From assembly GCA_040385825.1 (NCBI GenBank), contig JAZKGQ010000024.1, positions 1 to 64,000 on the forward strand: 64,000 nucleotides of DNA. The letters are read 5' to 3'. The notes beneath the pieces were generated by a model that worked only from the letters and a program-made list of their open reading frames with translations, ran no database searches and had not been told where the DNA came from. The stretch comes from JANNNF01 sp040385825. Lineage in GTDB: Bacteria; Pseudomonadota; Alphaproteobacteria; Rhodobacterales; Rhodobacteraceae. Made by a program: the position numbers and the translations under genes. Positions 55,164 to 64,000 of this stretch are shown here, piece after piece (within the stretch, counting starts at the first letter, position 1; each line of letters opens with the position of its first letter).

Positions 55164-56167
55164 AGCCTGCCCTCGTTCATCGCCTGCCACAGCAGCAAGG
55201 CCTGCCGCGTCTCGGCCACATCATGCACCCGGATCATCTGAACCCCCTGCGCGGCCCCCGCAAGCGCCACCGCAACCGACCCCGGCATCCGCTGATCGGC
55301 CACCTCGGCCCCGCCGATGCTGCCGATGAACCGCTTGCGCGATGCCCCCAGCAACACAGCACAGCCAAGCCCGTGAAACAGCGACAGCCCCCGGATCAGC
55401 GCCAGATTATGCGCCGCCGTCTTGCCGAACCCGATGCCGGGGTCCACCGCAATGCGGCTGCGCGGAATGCCCAGGGCCTCTGCCGCCTGCACCCGTGCGG
55501 CCAGCGCGTCATAGACATCGAGCAGCACATCGCCATAGCGCGGATCGTCCTGCATGGTTTCCGGCGCGCCCATGGCGTGCATCAGCACCACGGGCACCCC
55601 TTCGCGCGCCACCAGCGGCCCAAGCGCTGCGTCAAAGCCAAAGGCCGACACGTCGTTCACCACATCGGCCCCGGCGCGCAAGGCCGCCTGCGCCACCGCC
55701 GCCTTGCGGGTGTCAATGGAAATCATCGCATCGCAGCCCGCCGCCCGCAGCGCGGTGATCACCGGGGCGGTGCGGGCGATCTCCTCCTCGACCGACACTT
55801 CCAGCGCCCCCGGACGGGTGCTTTCGCCGCCGATGTCCAGAATATCGGCCCGCGCGGCCAGTGCCATCGCCTGCGCCAGCGCGTCCTTCGGGGCGACAAA
55901 CCGCCCGCCATCGGAAAAGCTGTCGGGTGTGACGTTCAGAATGCCCATCAGGCGCGGGCGGTGCAGCCCCAGCCCGGCAAAGGCAACACGCGGCGCGGTC
56001 AGCCGCGCCAGCACACCGGCCTCCAGATCGCCCGCCGCCATCAGCCGCGACGCCCCGCCCCGCGTCATCACCTCGACCCGGTCAAACCAGCACCAGCCCC
56101 CCGCAAGGGCACAGGCCCCCGGCGGGCGGGCGGCATCGGTCATCGCAACGGGTCGGACGTATTCCAT
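55160..56167 (-). CDS. folP: Dihydropteroate synthase
   Basis: A 335-aa enzyme joining p-aminobenzoate to dihydropterin pyrophosphate. GILNVTPDSFSDGG and DIGGESTRPGA are the two family signatures, and the C-terminal GASRKRFIG closes the sulfonamide-sensitive pocket. The start at 56167 (MEYVRPVAM) was chosen; a codon 6 upstream is possible. It has a roughly 70-residue N-terminal extension before the barrel, longer than the E. coli enzyme. It overlaps glmM by 4 bases and lies 45 bases after the folB gene. Confidence 0.93.
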   Translation of the reverse strand: MEYVRPVAMTDAARPPGACALAGGWCWFDRVEVMTRGGASRLMAAGDLEAGVLARLTAPRVAFAGLGLHRPRLMGILNVTPDSFSDGGRFVAPKDALAQAMALAARADILDIGGESTRPGALEVSVEEEIARTAPVITALRAAGCDAMISIDTRKAAVAQAALRAGADVVNDVSAFGFDAALGPLVAREGVPVVLMHAMGAPETMQDDPRYGDVLLDVYDALAARVQAAEALGIPRSRIAVDPGIGFGKTAAHNLALIRGLSLFHGLGCAVLLGASRKRFIGSIGGAEVADQRMPGSVAVALAGAAQGVQMIRVHDVAETRQALLLWQAMNEGRL

Positions 56168-56212
56168 GCCCCCGGATTGGCCCATGGCATGGGCGTTGGC
56201 AAGGGGGAAGGA

Positions 56213-57103
56213 TCAGGCCGTTTGCACCAGCACGCGGCTTCCCGCCGGGACTGACACAGGCCCGTGAACCACCAGCGCCACCGCCGCCATCTGTTCGGCC
56301 AGCCACAGCGCCAACGTCACCGGGTCGGTGCCCTGCGGCCCGTCGGTCGCATCCAGCACCAGTTTCGACGGTGCCCAGACCACAGTCTTGCCGTGCTTCA
56401 TCGCCCAGTCCAGTTCCGTCCGGGTTTCCACCACCACGCAACGTGCATCGCGCGCGGCCAGCGCCCAGGCGTTCTGCTCGATCGCCAGCAGATCGATCCG
56501 GCGCTGCGTGGGGCGATGTCCCGTCACCGCACGCGGCAGATCGGGCAGGCCAACCGTCAGGATCACCGGCCCCCCCCGCGTCTCCAGCGCGTCAATCGCG
56601 GCGCCAAGCCCCGCCGCCGCGATCAGCGCATTGTCGAGATAAGCCACCAGCGGATGCACCGGAACCACATCCCGCACCGGCACCTCGGCGCGGGATCGCA
56701 CGATTTCCACGCCCAGGGCATAGGGGCCGATGTCCAGCTTCTCGATCCGCACGAAAGCGCGCATCGCGGGCGGCTCGGCCAGAACCCGGTCGGCCACCCG
56801 CTCGGCCAGGGTTTCCAGCAGGTTCAGCCGCTCGGCCGCCAGTTCAGCCGCAATCGCCTCGGTGATCTTGTCATAGGAAAGGATGCGGTCCACATCGTCG
56901 TCCAGCGGGGCGGGTGCAGGGCGCACCTCGACCACCACGTTGAACCGCAACCGTTGCGTGCGCCCGCGCTCTTGCTGAAACGCGCCGATATCGGCCTCGA
57001 CGATGTGATCGCGCAAGGAAATCCGGTCACGCGGATCGGCACCGGACGTGGCTGCCGCCCGCTCCTCGGGATGCGCGAATGCAAGGCGGGTGTCGCTGGT
57101 CAT
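56213..57103 (-). CDS. folB: Dihydroneopterin aldolase with C-terminal extension
   Basis: A 296-aa protein. Residues about 26-138 are the FolB fold: RISLRDHIVEADIGAF, LETLAERVADRVL and KLDIGPYALGVEIVR carry the pterin-binding and catalytic Lys positions. Residues about 150-296 form an additional domain I do not recognise, with VILTVGLPDLPRAV and KTVVWAPSKLVLDAT. A FolB of normal length is about 120 aa, so this is a fusion or an expanded form. The start at 57103 (MTSDTRLAF) was chosen over 57124. It is in a leftward run folB-folP-glmM. No folK is nearby. Confidence 0.82.
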   Translation of the reverse strand: MTSDTRLAFAHPEERAAATSGADPRDRISLRDHIVEADIGAFQQERGRTQRLRFNVVVEVRPAPAPLDDDVDRILSYDKITEAIAAELAAERLNLLETLAERVADRVLAEPPAMRAFVRIEKLDIGPYALGVEIVRSRAEVPVRDVVPVHPLVAYLDNALIAAAGLGAAIDALETRGGPVILTVGLPDLPRAVTGHRPTQRRIDLLAIEQNAWALAARDARCVVVETRTELDWAMKHGKTVVWAPSKLVLDATDGPQGTDPVTLALWLAEQMAAVALVVHGPVSVPAGSRVLVQTA

Positions 57104-57213
57104 CTTGGCCCTCAAAGCTGCCATCCGGGGCAGAGCATACGCGCCGCCGCGCCCCCGCCATGCCCGAAGGCGGCAGGCTGTGCAAGCGGGGCGACAGCGC
57201 CGCCTGCGCCGGA

Positions 57214-57921
57214 TCAGCCGTTCGACTGCCGATAGAACAGATGCGCCCCGATCGATGCCGTCCGGGCAAAGCGCTTGGCCCAGCTTGGGCGCACGCTTTT
57301 GGTGTGAAAGAACGTGGCACCACCCGTCAGCACCCGAGGACCGCCATCCAGCATCACCCGTGCAATGCGCCGGGCGCGATCCAGCGAGTCCTTTTCACGC
57401 ATCACATCCGACCGCCCGTCGCAGATGTAGGAAAACTGGCACGACCCACCGCCGCGTTGCCCCACCACACCGCAGACCGACTTTGGATAGGCCGGGCTGT
57501 CCACCCGGTTCAGGATCACTTCGGCCACCGCAAACTGGCCTTGCAGCGTCTCGCCACGGGCCTCGAAATACAGGGCCTCGGTCAGGCATTGCCACTGGGC
57601 ATCCCCCTTGGGGGCGGGCTGCCCGGCCAGCCAGCGCGCCGAATACTCGACCGCCTCCACCGGGGCCGCGGCCGCGTCGGCCTTTGCCCTGGCCTGACCC
57701 TTCACAGGCACCGCCTGTTTCGGTCCGACCGCCAGCGACGCCAGCCGCGCCTGCGGCAGGCGCGTCAGTTGCACCCGTTCGGTGCCCAAAAGCTCTGTCA
57801 TCTCGCCAGCCAGCCCGCCAATCGGGCCGTTGGATTGGCTGACCGTCACTTCGGCCAAGGCCGCTCCCGTCAGGGCGATCAGGGCTGCTGCCCCCCCCAC
57901 CCATGTCTGTCGCAAGCTCAT
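57214..57921 (-). CDS. Cell wall hydrolase, SleB family
   Basis: A 235-aa exported protein. The signal peptide ends GAALA before EVTVSQSN. After a variable region, the SleB domain starts near residue 125: ALYFEARGE (catalytic Glu), GQFAVAEVILNRVD and a CxF motif in SCQFSYICDG. The family cuts peptidoglycan, probably as a transglycosylase or amidase-like enzyme. In a non-sporulating bacterium it would act in wall turnover. The start at 57921 was chosen because it opens the signal peptide. Confidence 0.87.
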   Translation of the reverse strand: MSLRQTWVGGAAALIALTGAALAEVTVSQSNGPIGGLAGEMTELLGTERVQLTRLPQARLASLAVGPKQAVPVKGQARAKADAAAAPVEAVEYSARWLAGQPAPKGDAQWQCLTEALYFEARGETLQGQFAVAEVILNRVDSPAYPKSVCGVVGQRGGGSCQFSYICDGRSDVMREKDSLDRARRIARVMLDGGPRVLTGGATFFHTKSVRPSWAKRFARTASIGAHLFYRQSNG

Positions 57922-58227
57922 GCATCTCGTCCTGATCGTTTCAACCTTGCCCGGCGCCAGAACCGGAAAAACCGGCAAACGGCGGGCAACAGAGGCTGCG
58001 GTTAGACAGAATCGCCCCCTGCGTCCAGTCGCGTGGCAAATTTGTCACGGAAATTGGCGCGACTCTGCGCGAGATTCCGCCGACGCAAGGCCGGATGAAA
58101 GCCCGCAAGCCCATGGTTTCAGAAGGGAATTTCGCGCCATAATCGCAGCGACCAACAGCGAGCATCTAGGGGCAGACACAAATTATACGGTCCCGGCCCC
58201 GATCATCACATAAACCTAGCGGTCCGA
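57922..58227. other. 306-base gap with an isolated TATAAT on the leftward strand
   Basis: No gene is seen. On the leftward strand an exact TATAAT lies at 58182-58187, about 260 bases before the SleB start. The -35 position (TGTGAT, 17 bases upstream) is weak. It could be a distant SleB promoter giving a long leader, or start an RNA of its own. Nothing else recognisable. Confidence 0.4.
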
Positions 58228-60798
58228 TCACGCCGCCGTGAAGCCGCCATCCTCGGCCAGCGGGCGCGGGTCATTCAGCGCCAGATGCGCCGCCGCCAAC
58301 CGCGCCATCGGCACCCGGTAGGGCGAGCAAGAGACGTAATCGAAACCGGCCTTGCGGCAAAACGCGATTGATTCGGGGTTACCGCCATGTTCACCGCAAA
58401 TGCTCAGCGTCAGGTCGGCGCGCGTGTGCCGCCCGCGATCTGCCCCGATCAGCAGCAACTCCCCCACCCCGTCCACATCCAGAATATGGAAGGGATCCTC
58501 GGGGAAAACGCCCTGCTGGACATAAGTGTTCATGAACCGCCCGGCATCGTCGCGGCTCAGGCCATAGGTCATCTGCGTCAGGTCATTGGTGCCAAAGGAC
58601 AGGAACGCCGCGTGCTGCGCGATCTCGCCCGCCCGCAGCGCCGCGCGCGGGGTTTCCACCATCACCCCCAGCTTGAAGGTGAACTCGGCCTTCGCCTTGC
58701 TGCGCACCATGGCGGCCACCGCATCAATGCGCGCCTTGACCAGTTCCACCTCGCGCCGCGCCGACACCAGAGGGATCATGATTTCCGGCACCACCGGCGC
58801 GCCCCGGCGCGCGCTTTCGATCGTCGCCTCAAAGATCGCCTGCGCCTGCATGTCGTAAATCTCGGGCAGCACCACACCCAGCCGGACCCCCCGCATCCCC
58901 AGCATCGGGTTGACCTCGGACAAGGCCTCGGCCCGGCGCGTCACCTCGGACAGGGGGCGGTCCAGAGCCTCGGCCAGTTCTTTCAGCCCCTCGCGGGTGT
59001 GCGGTAGAAATTCATGCAGCGGCGGGTCGAAAAGCCGGATGCAGACCGGCAATCCCTGCATGATTTCGAACAATTGCACGAAATCCTCCCGCTGCATCGG
59101 CAGCAGCCGCGCCAGCGCAAGCGCCCGGTCCGGCGCCGTATCGGCAAAGATCATCTCGCGCATCACCACCAGACGATCCTCGTCGAAAAACATGTGTTCC
59201 GTGCGGCAGAGGCCAATCCCCTGCGCCTCGAACCGCCGGGCAGTGGCGGCATCGGCGGGGGTGTCGGCATTGGCGCGGATGCCGATGTCGCGCACCGCAT
59301 CGGCCCAACCCAGCAGCCGCCGGAAACTGTCGTCCAGCGCGGGCGGCAGCATTTCCGCCGCCCCCACCATCGCCACCCCCGCCGTGCCGTCCAGCGTGAT
59401 CACATCGCCTTCGCGGAACACCCGGCCATCGGCGGCAGTGATCTTCTTGTCGCGCCCGTCCAGCCGCATGTCCGACGCGCCGACCACACAAGGCAGCCCC
59501 AGACCGCGCGCGATCACCGCCGCGTGGCTGGTCATGCCGCCCCGTTCGGTCAGCACGGCCACCGCCGAATGCATGCCGCGAATATCCTCGGGCGCGGTTT
59601 CGCGCCGCACCAGCACACAAGGCTCGCCCTTGGCCGCCGATGCCTGCGCCGCGGCGGATGAAAACACCAGCCGCCCGGTCGCCGCCCCCGGAGACGCCGC
59701 AATCCCCTTGGCGAACACATCGCGCGGCAGGCGCGGGTCGACCTGATGGTGCAGCAATTCCGACAGCGCGCGCGGTTCCACCCGCAGCACGGCCTCGGTC
59801 TGCGGGATGATGCCATCATCGGCCAGCGCCACCGCGATCCGCAAGCCCGCCCGGCTGGACCGCGCCACCTTGACCGCGTCCAGCACCGACAAGCGGCCAT
59901 CTTCAACCGTGAACTCGATCTGCATTTCCTCGCGCAGCTTGGCGCGGCATTTCGCGCCATGCGCGATCAGATCGGCAAACACTTCGGGCGCCAGATCCTC
60001 CAGTGACGGGCCGCGCGCGTCGCGGGTCAGGTACAGCGCCTCGGTGGACCGCAGGGCATCGCGCCCCTGCGCCTGCCCCAGATAGCGGCCGGTGATCTGC
60101 GCGGCCCCCGTCACCGGGTCGACAAACTGGATGACACCCGACCCCGAAATGCCCTGCCCGATGCCTTGCGCCATTTCCTGCACCACCAGCCCAAGCGCCG
60201 CATCCACCGGCGCGCCCTTGGCCTGACGCAGCAGGCGGGCAGAGGTGCCCTCCCAGGCGCGGGCCATCGACCGCAGCACTTCGGACAGTTGCTGGGCGGC
60301 GCTTTCGGGAAAGGCCTCGTCGGTTTCAGCCTCGTAATGGCGCAGCACATCGCGCAGCGCCCCCGGACCGGGCTTTACATCCTCGAACCCATCCGGGTCC
60401 AGCCGGGCGACATGGATCGCGTATCCTTGCACAAATCGAAGATAGAGCGCATCCGCAGCCGCCTGCCCATGGGTTTCGCACAGCCGCGAATGGCGTTTGG
60501 CGTTCAGCCCGATGTTCAGCACCGTGCCCGGCCCGCCCCAATCGGGGTTGGCCGGGCTGGGCCGGACCGAGATCAACGGCCCGTCGCCAAAATGCTCCAG
60601 AATCCCCGCCGCATCGACGCCGTGGCCCTGGGCAATCGCGCGCACTGTGCTGGCGGGCAGCGCCACGGTCTTGGGCACCGGCAACTCCAGCCGCACCAGC
60701 CGTTGCAGGCATTTCGCACGCCAGCCATGCGCCGTGGTGGCGATGCTGGCCGAGGGGGTGATTTCGGCAAATTCGGGAATCGGGTCGTGTTTCTGCAC
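58228..60798 (-). CDS. Pyruvate phosphate dikinase-like enzyme with atypical N-terminus
   Basis: An 856-aa multi-domain protein. The central phosphohistidine domain has GGMTSHAAVIARGLGLP (catalytic His), and the C-terminal TIM barrel has GLCRTEHMFF and SICGEHGGNPESIAFC (catalytic Cys), all typical of PPDK. The N-terminal nucleotide-binding part is unusual: the common GGKG loop and the SGARxSMPGMM stretch of PPDK are replaced by SVRPSPANPDWGGPGTV. ATP use may therefore differ. The start is GTG at 60798 with AGG about 9 bases upstream. Role in plain PPDK terms: interconversion of pyruvate and phosphoenolpyruvate, not proven. Confidence 0.82.
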   Translation of the reverse strand: MQKHDPIPEFAEITPSASIATTAHGWRAKCLQRLVRLELPVPKTVALPASTVRAIAQGHGVDAAGILEHFGDGPLISVRPSPANPDWGGPGTVLNIGLNAKRHSRLCETHGQAAADALYLRFVQGYAIHVARLDPDGFEDVKPGPGALRDVLRHYEAETDEAFPESAAQQLSEVLRSMARAWEGTSARLLRQAKGAPVDAALGLVVQEMAQGIGQGISGSGVIQFVDPVTGAAQITGRYLGQAQGRDALRSTEALYLTRDARGPSLEDLAPEVFADLIAHGAKCRAKLREEMQIEFTVEDGRLSVLDAVKVARSSRAGLRIAVALADDGIIPQTEAVLRVEPRALSELLHHQVDPRLPRDVFAKGIAASPGAATGRLVFSSAAAQASAAKGEPCVLVRRETAPEDIRGMHSAVAVLTERGGMTSHAAVIARGLGLPCVVGASDMRLDGRDKKITAADGRVFREGDVITLDGTAGVAMVGAAEMLPPALDDSFRRLLGWADAVRDIGIRANADTPADAATARRFEAQGIGLCRTEHMFFDEDRLVVMREMIFADTAPDRALALARLLPMQREDFVQLFEIMQGLPVCIRLFDPPLHEFLPHTREGLKELAEALDRPLSEVTRRAEALSEVNPMLGMRGVRLGVVLPEIYDMQAQAIFEATIESARRGAPVVPEIMIPLVSARREVELVKARIDAVAAMVRSKAKAEFTFKLGVMVETPRAALRAGEIAQHAAFLSFGTNDLTQMTYGLSRDDAGRFMNTYVQQGVFPEDPFHILDVDGVGELLLIGADRGRHTRADLTLSICGEHGGNPESIAFCRKAGFDYVSCSPYRVPMARLAAAHLALNDPRPLAEDGGFTAA

Positions 60799-60899
60799 TG
60801 CGGCACCTTTTTGGGTGCGCGCAGCTTACGCCGAATGATTCGCCAAGCAAGCGCTACCTCGGGCAGCGGGGGCCGCTGCCTGCTGTATTTTTGGGCAGG

Positions 60900-63080
60900 T
60901 CAGCCCTCGATTTTGGTCAGATCGGCCACGCCGCCGCAGATCGCACGGATGCGGTGCAGCAGATTCAAGCGGTTACGTCGCACGATCGGATTGTCGCTGT
61001 TCACCTGAACGGCGGTGAAAAACGCATCGACAGGGTGTCGCAGGCTGGCCATCGCGGCCATCGCGGTGCCGAAATCTTCCTGCGCCATCGCCGGGGTGAT
61101 CTTCGCCTCTGCGGCATCAAGGGCCGCAAACAGCGCGCGTTCCTCGTCGGTTTCCGCAAACTTGGGGTCCGCGCCGAAGGAATATTCCACCCCGTCCCTG
61201 GTTTCGGCTTGGGTCAGGAGGGTATTGGCGCGCTTGAAGCCTTGCAGCAGGTTCGGCCCGTCGTCGGTTTTCAGAAACGCGGCGAGGGCCTCGGCCCGTT
61301 TGACCAGCAGGGTCAGATCGTCATTGCCGGGCATGGCGAGGCAGGCGTCGATGATGTCGTGGCGGATGCCCTGGTCCTTGAGGAACACCTTGAGGCGGTC
61401 GTGGAAGAAGGAGAGGAGGTCGCGGCTGATTTCGTCAGCTTTCATTTCACAATCCACAAGCGTGGATTTGGTTGTGTCTTCAATCTCGTCTGAGAATTTC
61501 GGACCCTGTTGTGTGAAAACTTCCCGCATTCGAGCCAAAGCCGTGGGAACACCGACATGAGCGCGCGCGTGGGGCCACGTTATTTCATTAAGGTTTAAGG
61601 CTAGGTCATTCCCCACCACCAACCGAATAACCCCAAGCGCCGCCCTTCGCAGCGCAAACGGGTCTTTGCTCCCGGTAGGTTTCTCGTCAATCGCCCAGAA
61701 CCCCGTCAGCGTGTCGATCTTGTCTGCCAGCGCCACCGCCACCGAAACCGGATCAGATGGCACCGCATCGCTCGGCCCCAAGGGCGAGTAATGGTCCCGC
61801 GCTGCCAGTGCCACGGCCTCGGGCAGGCCTGCCTCGCGGGCGTAGTACATGCCCATCAGTCCCTGCAATTCCGGGAACTCGCCGACCATCGCCGACCGCA
61901 GATCGGCCTTCGCCACCCGCGCCGCCTGTTCGGCCACCTTCGCATCGGCCCCCACCAAGGGCGCAATCTCGCGCGCCAAGGCGGCGATCCGATCTACCCG
62001 GTCAAACTGCGACCCCAGTTTGTTGTGGAAGGTCACAGCCTTAAGGCCCTCCAGCCATTCCCGCATCCCGGCCTTGGCGACCCGCAGATCGTTGCCCCAG
62101 AAGAACGCGGCATCCGAAAGCCTTGCCGACAGCACCTTCTGGTTGCCCTTCAGGATGGTCACACCGTGGTCCACCGGGGCGGTATTGGCGACCGTCACAA
62201 AGCCCTCGATCCGGCCCGACTTTGCCCGCACCGAAAAGAACTTCTGATGTTCGCGCATCGAGGTTTGCAGAACTTCCGCAGGCAGCCCCAGAAACGCAGC
62301 ATCGATCCGCCCCATCAGCGGCACGGGCCATTCGACCAGGCCCGCCACTTCGGTCAGCAGCCCCGCATCCGGAACCACCTCCATGCCCGCCGCAAAGGCG
62401 AGGTTCTGCGCGCCCTGCCAGATCGCAGCCTCACGCTCGGCAGAATCCAGCACCACATGCGCGCGTTTCAGTTTCACTACATAATCGTCAAACGAGGTGA
62501 CGGAAAACGCCCCCGGCGACAGGAAACGGTGGCCTTCGGTCACATCCGCCGCAACGATCCCGTCAACCGCCATCGGCACCACCCGCGCCCCGGCTTCATC
62601 GGAAAGGATGCACAAGATCCGCTGCAACGGGCGCACCCATTTCAGCGTGCCAGTGCCCCACCGCATCGACTTCGGCCAAGGAAAGCCCTGGATAACCCCT
62701 TCCAGCACTTCGGCAATGATCGCCTCGGCCCCACGACCGGGCTTTTCGACAACGGCGTAGTAAACCTGCGCCTTCTTCTCATCGCGCAGCACCAACTGAT
62801 CGAGCGTCAGCCCGGTAGACCGCAAGAACCCCTCGATCGCAGGCAAAGGCGCATCGGCGCGCGGGCCTTTGCGTTCCTCGCGCACCGGGCGGCTCTCTGC
62901 CGTCAGCCCCTCGATCGCCAGCACCAGACGGCGCGGGGTCGAGAACACGCCGGCCCCGGCATAGGTCAACCCGGCCTCGACCAGCCCGTCCGTCACCAGA
63001 CGCTGCAAATCCTGCCGCGCACGGGCCTGCATGCGGGCGGGGATTTCTTCGGAAAACAGCTCGATCAACAGATCCGGCAT
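60900..63080 (-). CDS. glyS: Glycine-tRNA ligase beta subunit
   Basis: A 726-aa subunit of the bacterial heterotetrameric glycyl-tRNA synthetase, needed with the alpha subunit to charge tRNA-Gly. MPDLLIELFSEEIPARMQ and HQKFFSVRAKSG are typical, and the anticodon-binding part is at the C-terminus. The length is standard. Its start lies 3 bases after the DUF6446-type gene stop. Confidence 0.96.
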   Translation of the reverse strand: MPDLLIELFSEEIPARMQARARQDLQRLVTDGLVEAGLTYAGAGVFSTPRRLVLAIEGLTAESRPVREERKGPRADAPLPAIEGFLRSTGLTLDQLVLRDEKKAQVYYAVVEKPGRGAEAIIAEVLEGVIQGFPWPKSMRWGTGTLKWVRPLQRILCILSDEAGARVVPMAVDGIVAADVTEGHRFLSPGAFSVTSFDDYVVKLKRAHVVLDSAEREAAIWQGAQNLAFAAGMEVVPDAGLLTEVAGLVEWPVPLMGRIDAAFLGLPAEVLQTSMREHQKFFSVRAKSGRIEGFVTVANTAPVDHGVTILKGNQKVLSARLSDAAFFWGNDLRVAKAGMREWLEGLKAVTFHNKLGSQFDRVDRIAALAREIAPLVGADAKVAEQAARVAKADLRSAMVGEFPELQGLMGMYYAREAGLPEAVALAARDHYSPLGPSDAVPSDPVSVAVALADKIDTLTGFWAIDEKPTGSKDPFALRRAALGVIRLVVGNDLALNLNEITWPHARAHVGVPTALARMREVFTQQGPKFSDEIEDTTKSTLVDCEMKADEISRDLLSFFHDRLKVFLKDQGIRHDIIDACLAMPGNDDLTLLVKRAEALAAFLKTDDGPNLLQGFKRANTLLTQAETRDGVEYSFGADPKFAETDEERALFAALDAAEAKITPAMAQEDFGTAMAAMASLRHPVDAFFTAVQVNSDNPIVRRNRLNLLHRIRAICGGVADLTKIEG

Positions 63081-63083
63081 GGA

Positions 63084-63560
63084 TTATTCCTTCAGATCGT
63101 CGTTCAGTTGATTCCAGGCATAGCCGCTGCCATCGGGGAAAACCGCCACCACCCGGTTCACGCCGGGGTGAATGTTGGCCTCGGACAGAAAGGCAAGCGC
63201 CTCGCCCTGTTCCAGAGCCTTGTCAATGCGGGCGGCATCGAAACAGTCGAACCAGCCGGGGGCAAGCAACGGCTCGGCCTTTTCATAGACCTTGTACGTC
63301 TCGGTCAGCAGACCCTGCGACAAGGGCGTGGTGAAACAGGCGCGAAACCGCAGCGGGCTGCTGTCGGCATCAATCCCGGTCACGTCATTGGCCACGATAG
63401 CCTCTGGCTGATCCCCGGCGATCGGGGTCAGGCGGATTTCATTGCCGGGCACGAAAGTCACCGGCGTATAATAGGCATAGATCTGAAGATAATAGATGGC
63501 CGCGCCGAACACCGCCGCCACTGTCACGATAGCCACCACAGCAACCTTACCCGCATTCAT
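63084..63560 (-). CDS. DUF6446-like single-pass membrane protein
   Basis: A 158-aa protein with an N-terminal membrane anchor (VAVVAIVTVAAVFGAAIYYL). A periplasmic domain follows, with RLTPIAGDQPEAIVAND, SPLRFRACFTTPLSQ and LAPGWFDCFDAARI; two cysteines may pair. This small protein lies between the two glycyl-tRNA synthetase genes in many Rhodobacteraceae; the DUF6446 label is from memory. Function unknown. It overlaps glyQ by 4 bases (63557-63560), giving tight coupling. Confidence 0.82.
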   Translation of the reverse strand: MNAGKVAVVAIVTVAAVFGAAIYYLQIYAYYTPVTFVPGNEIRLTPIAGDQPEAIVANDVTGIDADSSPLRFRACFTTPLSQGLLTETYKVYEKAEPLLAPGWFDCFDAARIDKALEQGEALAFLSEANIHPGVNRVVAVFPDGSGYAWNQLNDDLKE

Positions 63561-64000
63561 ACGTTCACCTCTGCATCTGCGCCGGCGTCGGTCAGGCGGA
63601 ACGCATCGGCACAGCGTTTGGCCAGGGCACGGACGCGCCCGATATAGGCCTGCCGTTCGGTCACGGAAATCACGCCCCGCGCGTCCAGCAGGTTGAACAG
63701 GTGGCTTGCCTTGATGCACTGGTCATAGGCCGGATGCGCCATCACGATGCTGCGGCCCGCCTTGTCGGGCTGGGCGGCAGTCAGGATGCGGTCACATTCG
63801 CCTTCCGCATCGACGAAATGCTGCAACAGCATCGCCGTGTCGGCCTGATCAAAGTTCCAGCGGCTATATTCCTGTTCGGTCTGCCGGAAAATATCGCCGT
63901 AGGTCAGCGGGATCGGCGACGAAGGGTCGTTGAACGCCATGTCCATCACATGATCTACACCCAGCACATACATCGCCAGCCGTTCCAACCCATAGGTCAG
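63557..64000 (-). CDS. glyQ: Glycine-tRNA ligase alpha subunit (partial, 5' end outside window)
   Basis: The last 147 or so codons of the alpha subunit, cut by the window's right edge. The visible part has TYGLERLAMYV at the edge, YGDIFRQTEQEYSRWNFD and CIKASHLFNLLDARGVISVTERQ, all typical of GlyQ. The frame runs through the edge without a stop; the true start lies beyond 64000. It is followed by the DUF6446-like gene and glyS in one leftward operon. Confidence 0.95.
   Translation of the reverse strand: MTYGLERLAMYVLGVDHVMDMAFNDPSSPIPLTYGDIFRQTEQEYSRWNFDQADTAMLLQHFVDAEGECDRILTAAQPDKAGRSIVMAHPAYDQCIKASHLFNLLDARGVISVTERQAYIGRVRALAKRCADAFRLTDAGADAEVNV

Noticed and set aside
60856..60895. GC hairpin followed by TTTTT on the + strand near the glyS stop
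   Set aside because: It would end a rightward transcript, but no rightward gene precedes it; on the glyS strand no T-run follows the stem.

Overview
The window is GC-rich, gene-dense DNA from an alphaproteobacterium, most likely a member of the Rhodobacteraceae (Rhodobacter/Gemmobacter/Tabrizicola-like). This rests on family content: a DUF6446-type gene between glyQ and glyS, a short-chain acyl-CoA regulator (ScfR/PccR type) beside pccB, DUF6497- and DUF3095-type proteins, a directly repeated GAAC-N7-GAAC LexA box, and betI-betB-betA facing choXWV. No rRNA, tRNA, CRISPR, phage or insertion-sequence gene was recognised.

Region 1 (185-17876) looks like a surface-glycan or glycolipid locus. A nucleotide-sugar 6-dehydrogenase, a methyltransferase and a metallophosphoesterase run leftward. 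A GT4 glycosyltransferase and a polysaccharide-deacetylase-like protein run rightward. A probable eight-gene leftward operon (17876 to 5510) then encodes a complete Opp/Dpp-type ABC importer (fused double ATPase, Tat-exported binding protein, two permeases), three glycosyltransferases and a very unusual ABC-exporter-like protein.

Region 2 (18112-26829), divergent from that operon, holds the most unusual content: a DUF3095 protein, a second copy of the ABC-exporter-like protein, a stand-alone cyclic-nucleotide-binding protein translationally coupled to it, a metallo-beta-lactamase-fold hydrolase, and two membrane class III nucleotide cyclases. One cyclase has a histidine-rich, heme-b-like membrane anchor and a [2Fe-2S] ferredoxin domain. 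The two ABC-like proteins (891 and 907 aa) have lost every ATPase signature (Walker A Lys, Walker B Asp/Glu, LSGGQ, H-loop His). Each carries a large insert in the nucleotide-binding domain with three copies of a Q-loop-like motif. Together this looks like a cyclic-nucleotide-linked, ATPase-dead membrane system tied to glycan export, and it is the best candidate here for something undescribed.

Region 3 (26826-40075) is propionyl-CoA/methylmalonyl-CoA metabolism: mcm, pccA, pccB and the regulator scfR, with TTTGCAAA operator-like sites before pccB and scfR. Interspersed are a SOS-controlled Y-family polymerase, small lipoproteins, a DUF486 protein, an MFS exporter and GC-rich palindromic repeats.

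Region 4 (40148-47256) is choline uptake and glycine-betaine synthesis: betA, betB and betI leftward, choX, choW and choV rightward, with a BetI-like palindrome between them. Region 5 (47387-64000) is housekeeping: topA-dprA, an aminotransferase, glmM-folP-folB, a SleB cell-wall hydrolase, a PPDK-like enzyme, and glyS-DUF6446-glyQ, the last cut by the window edge.
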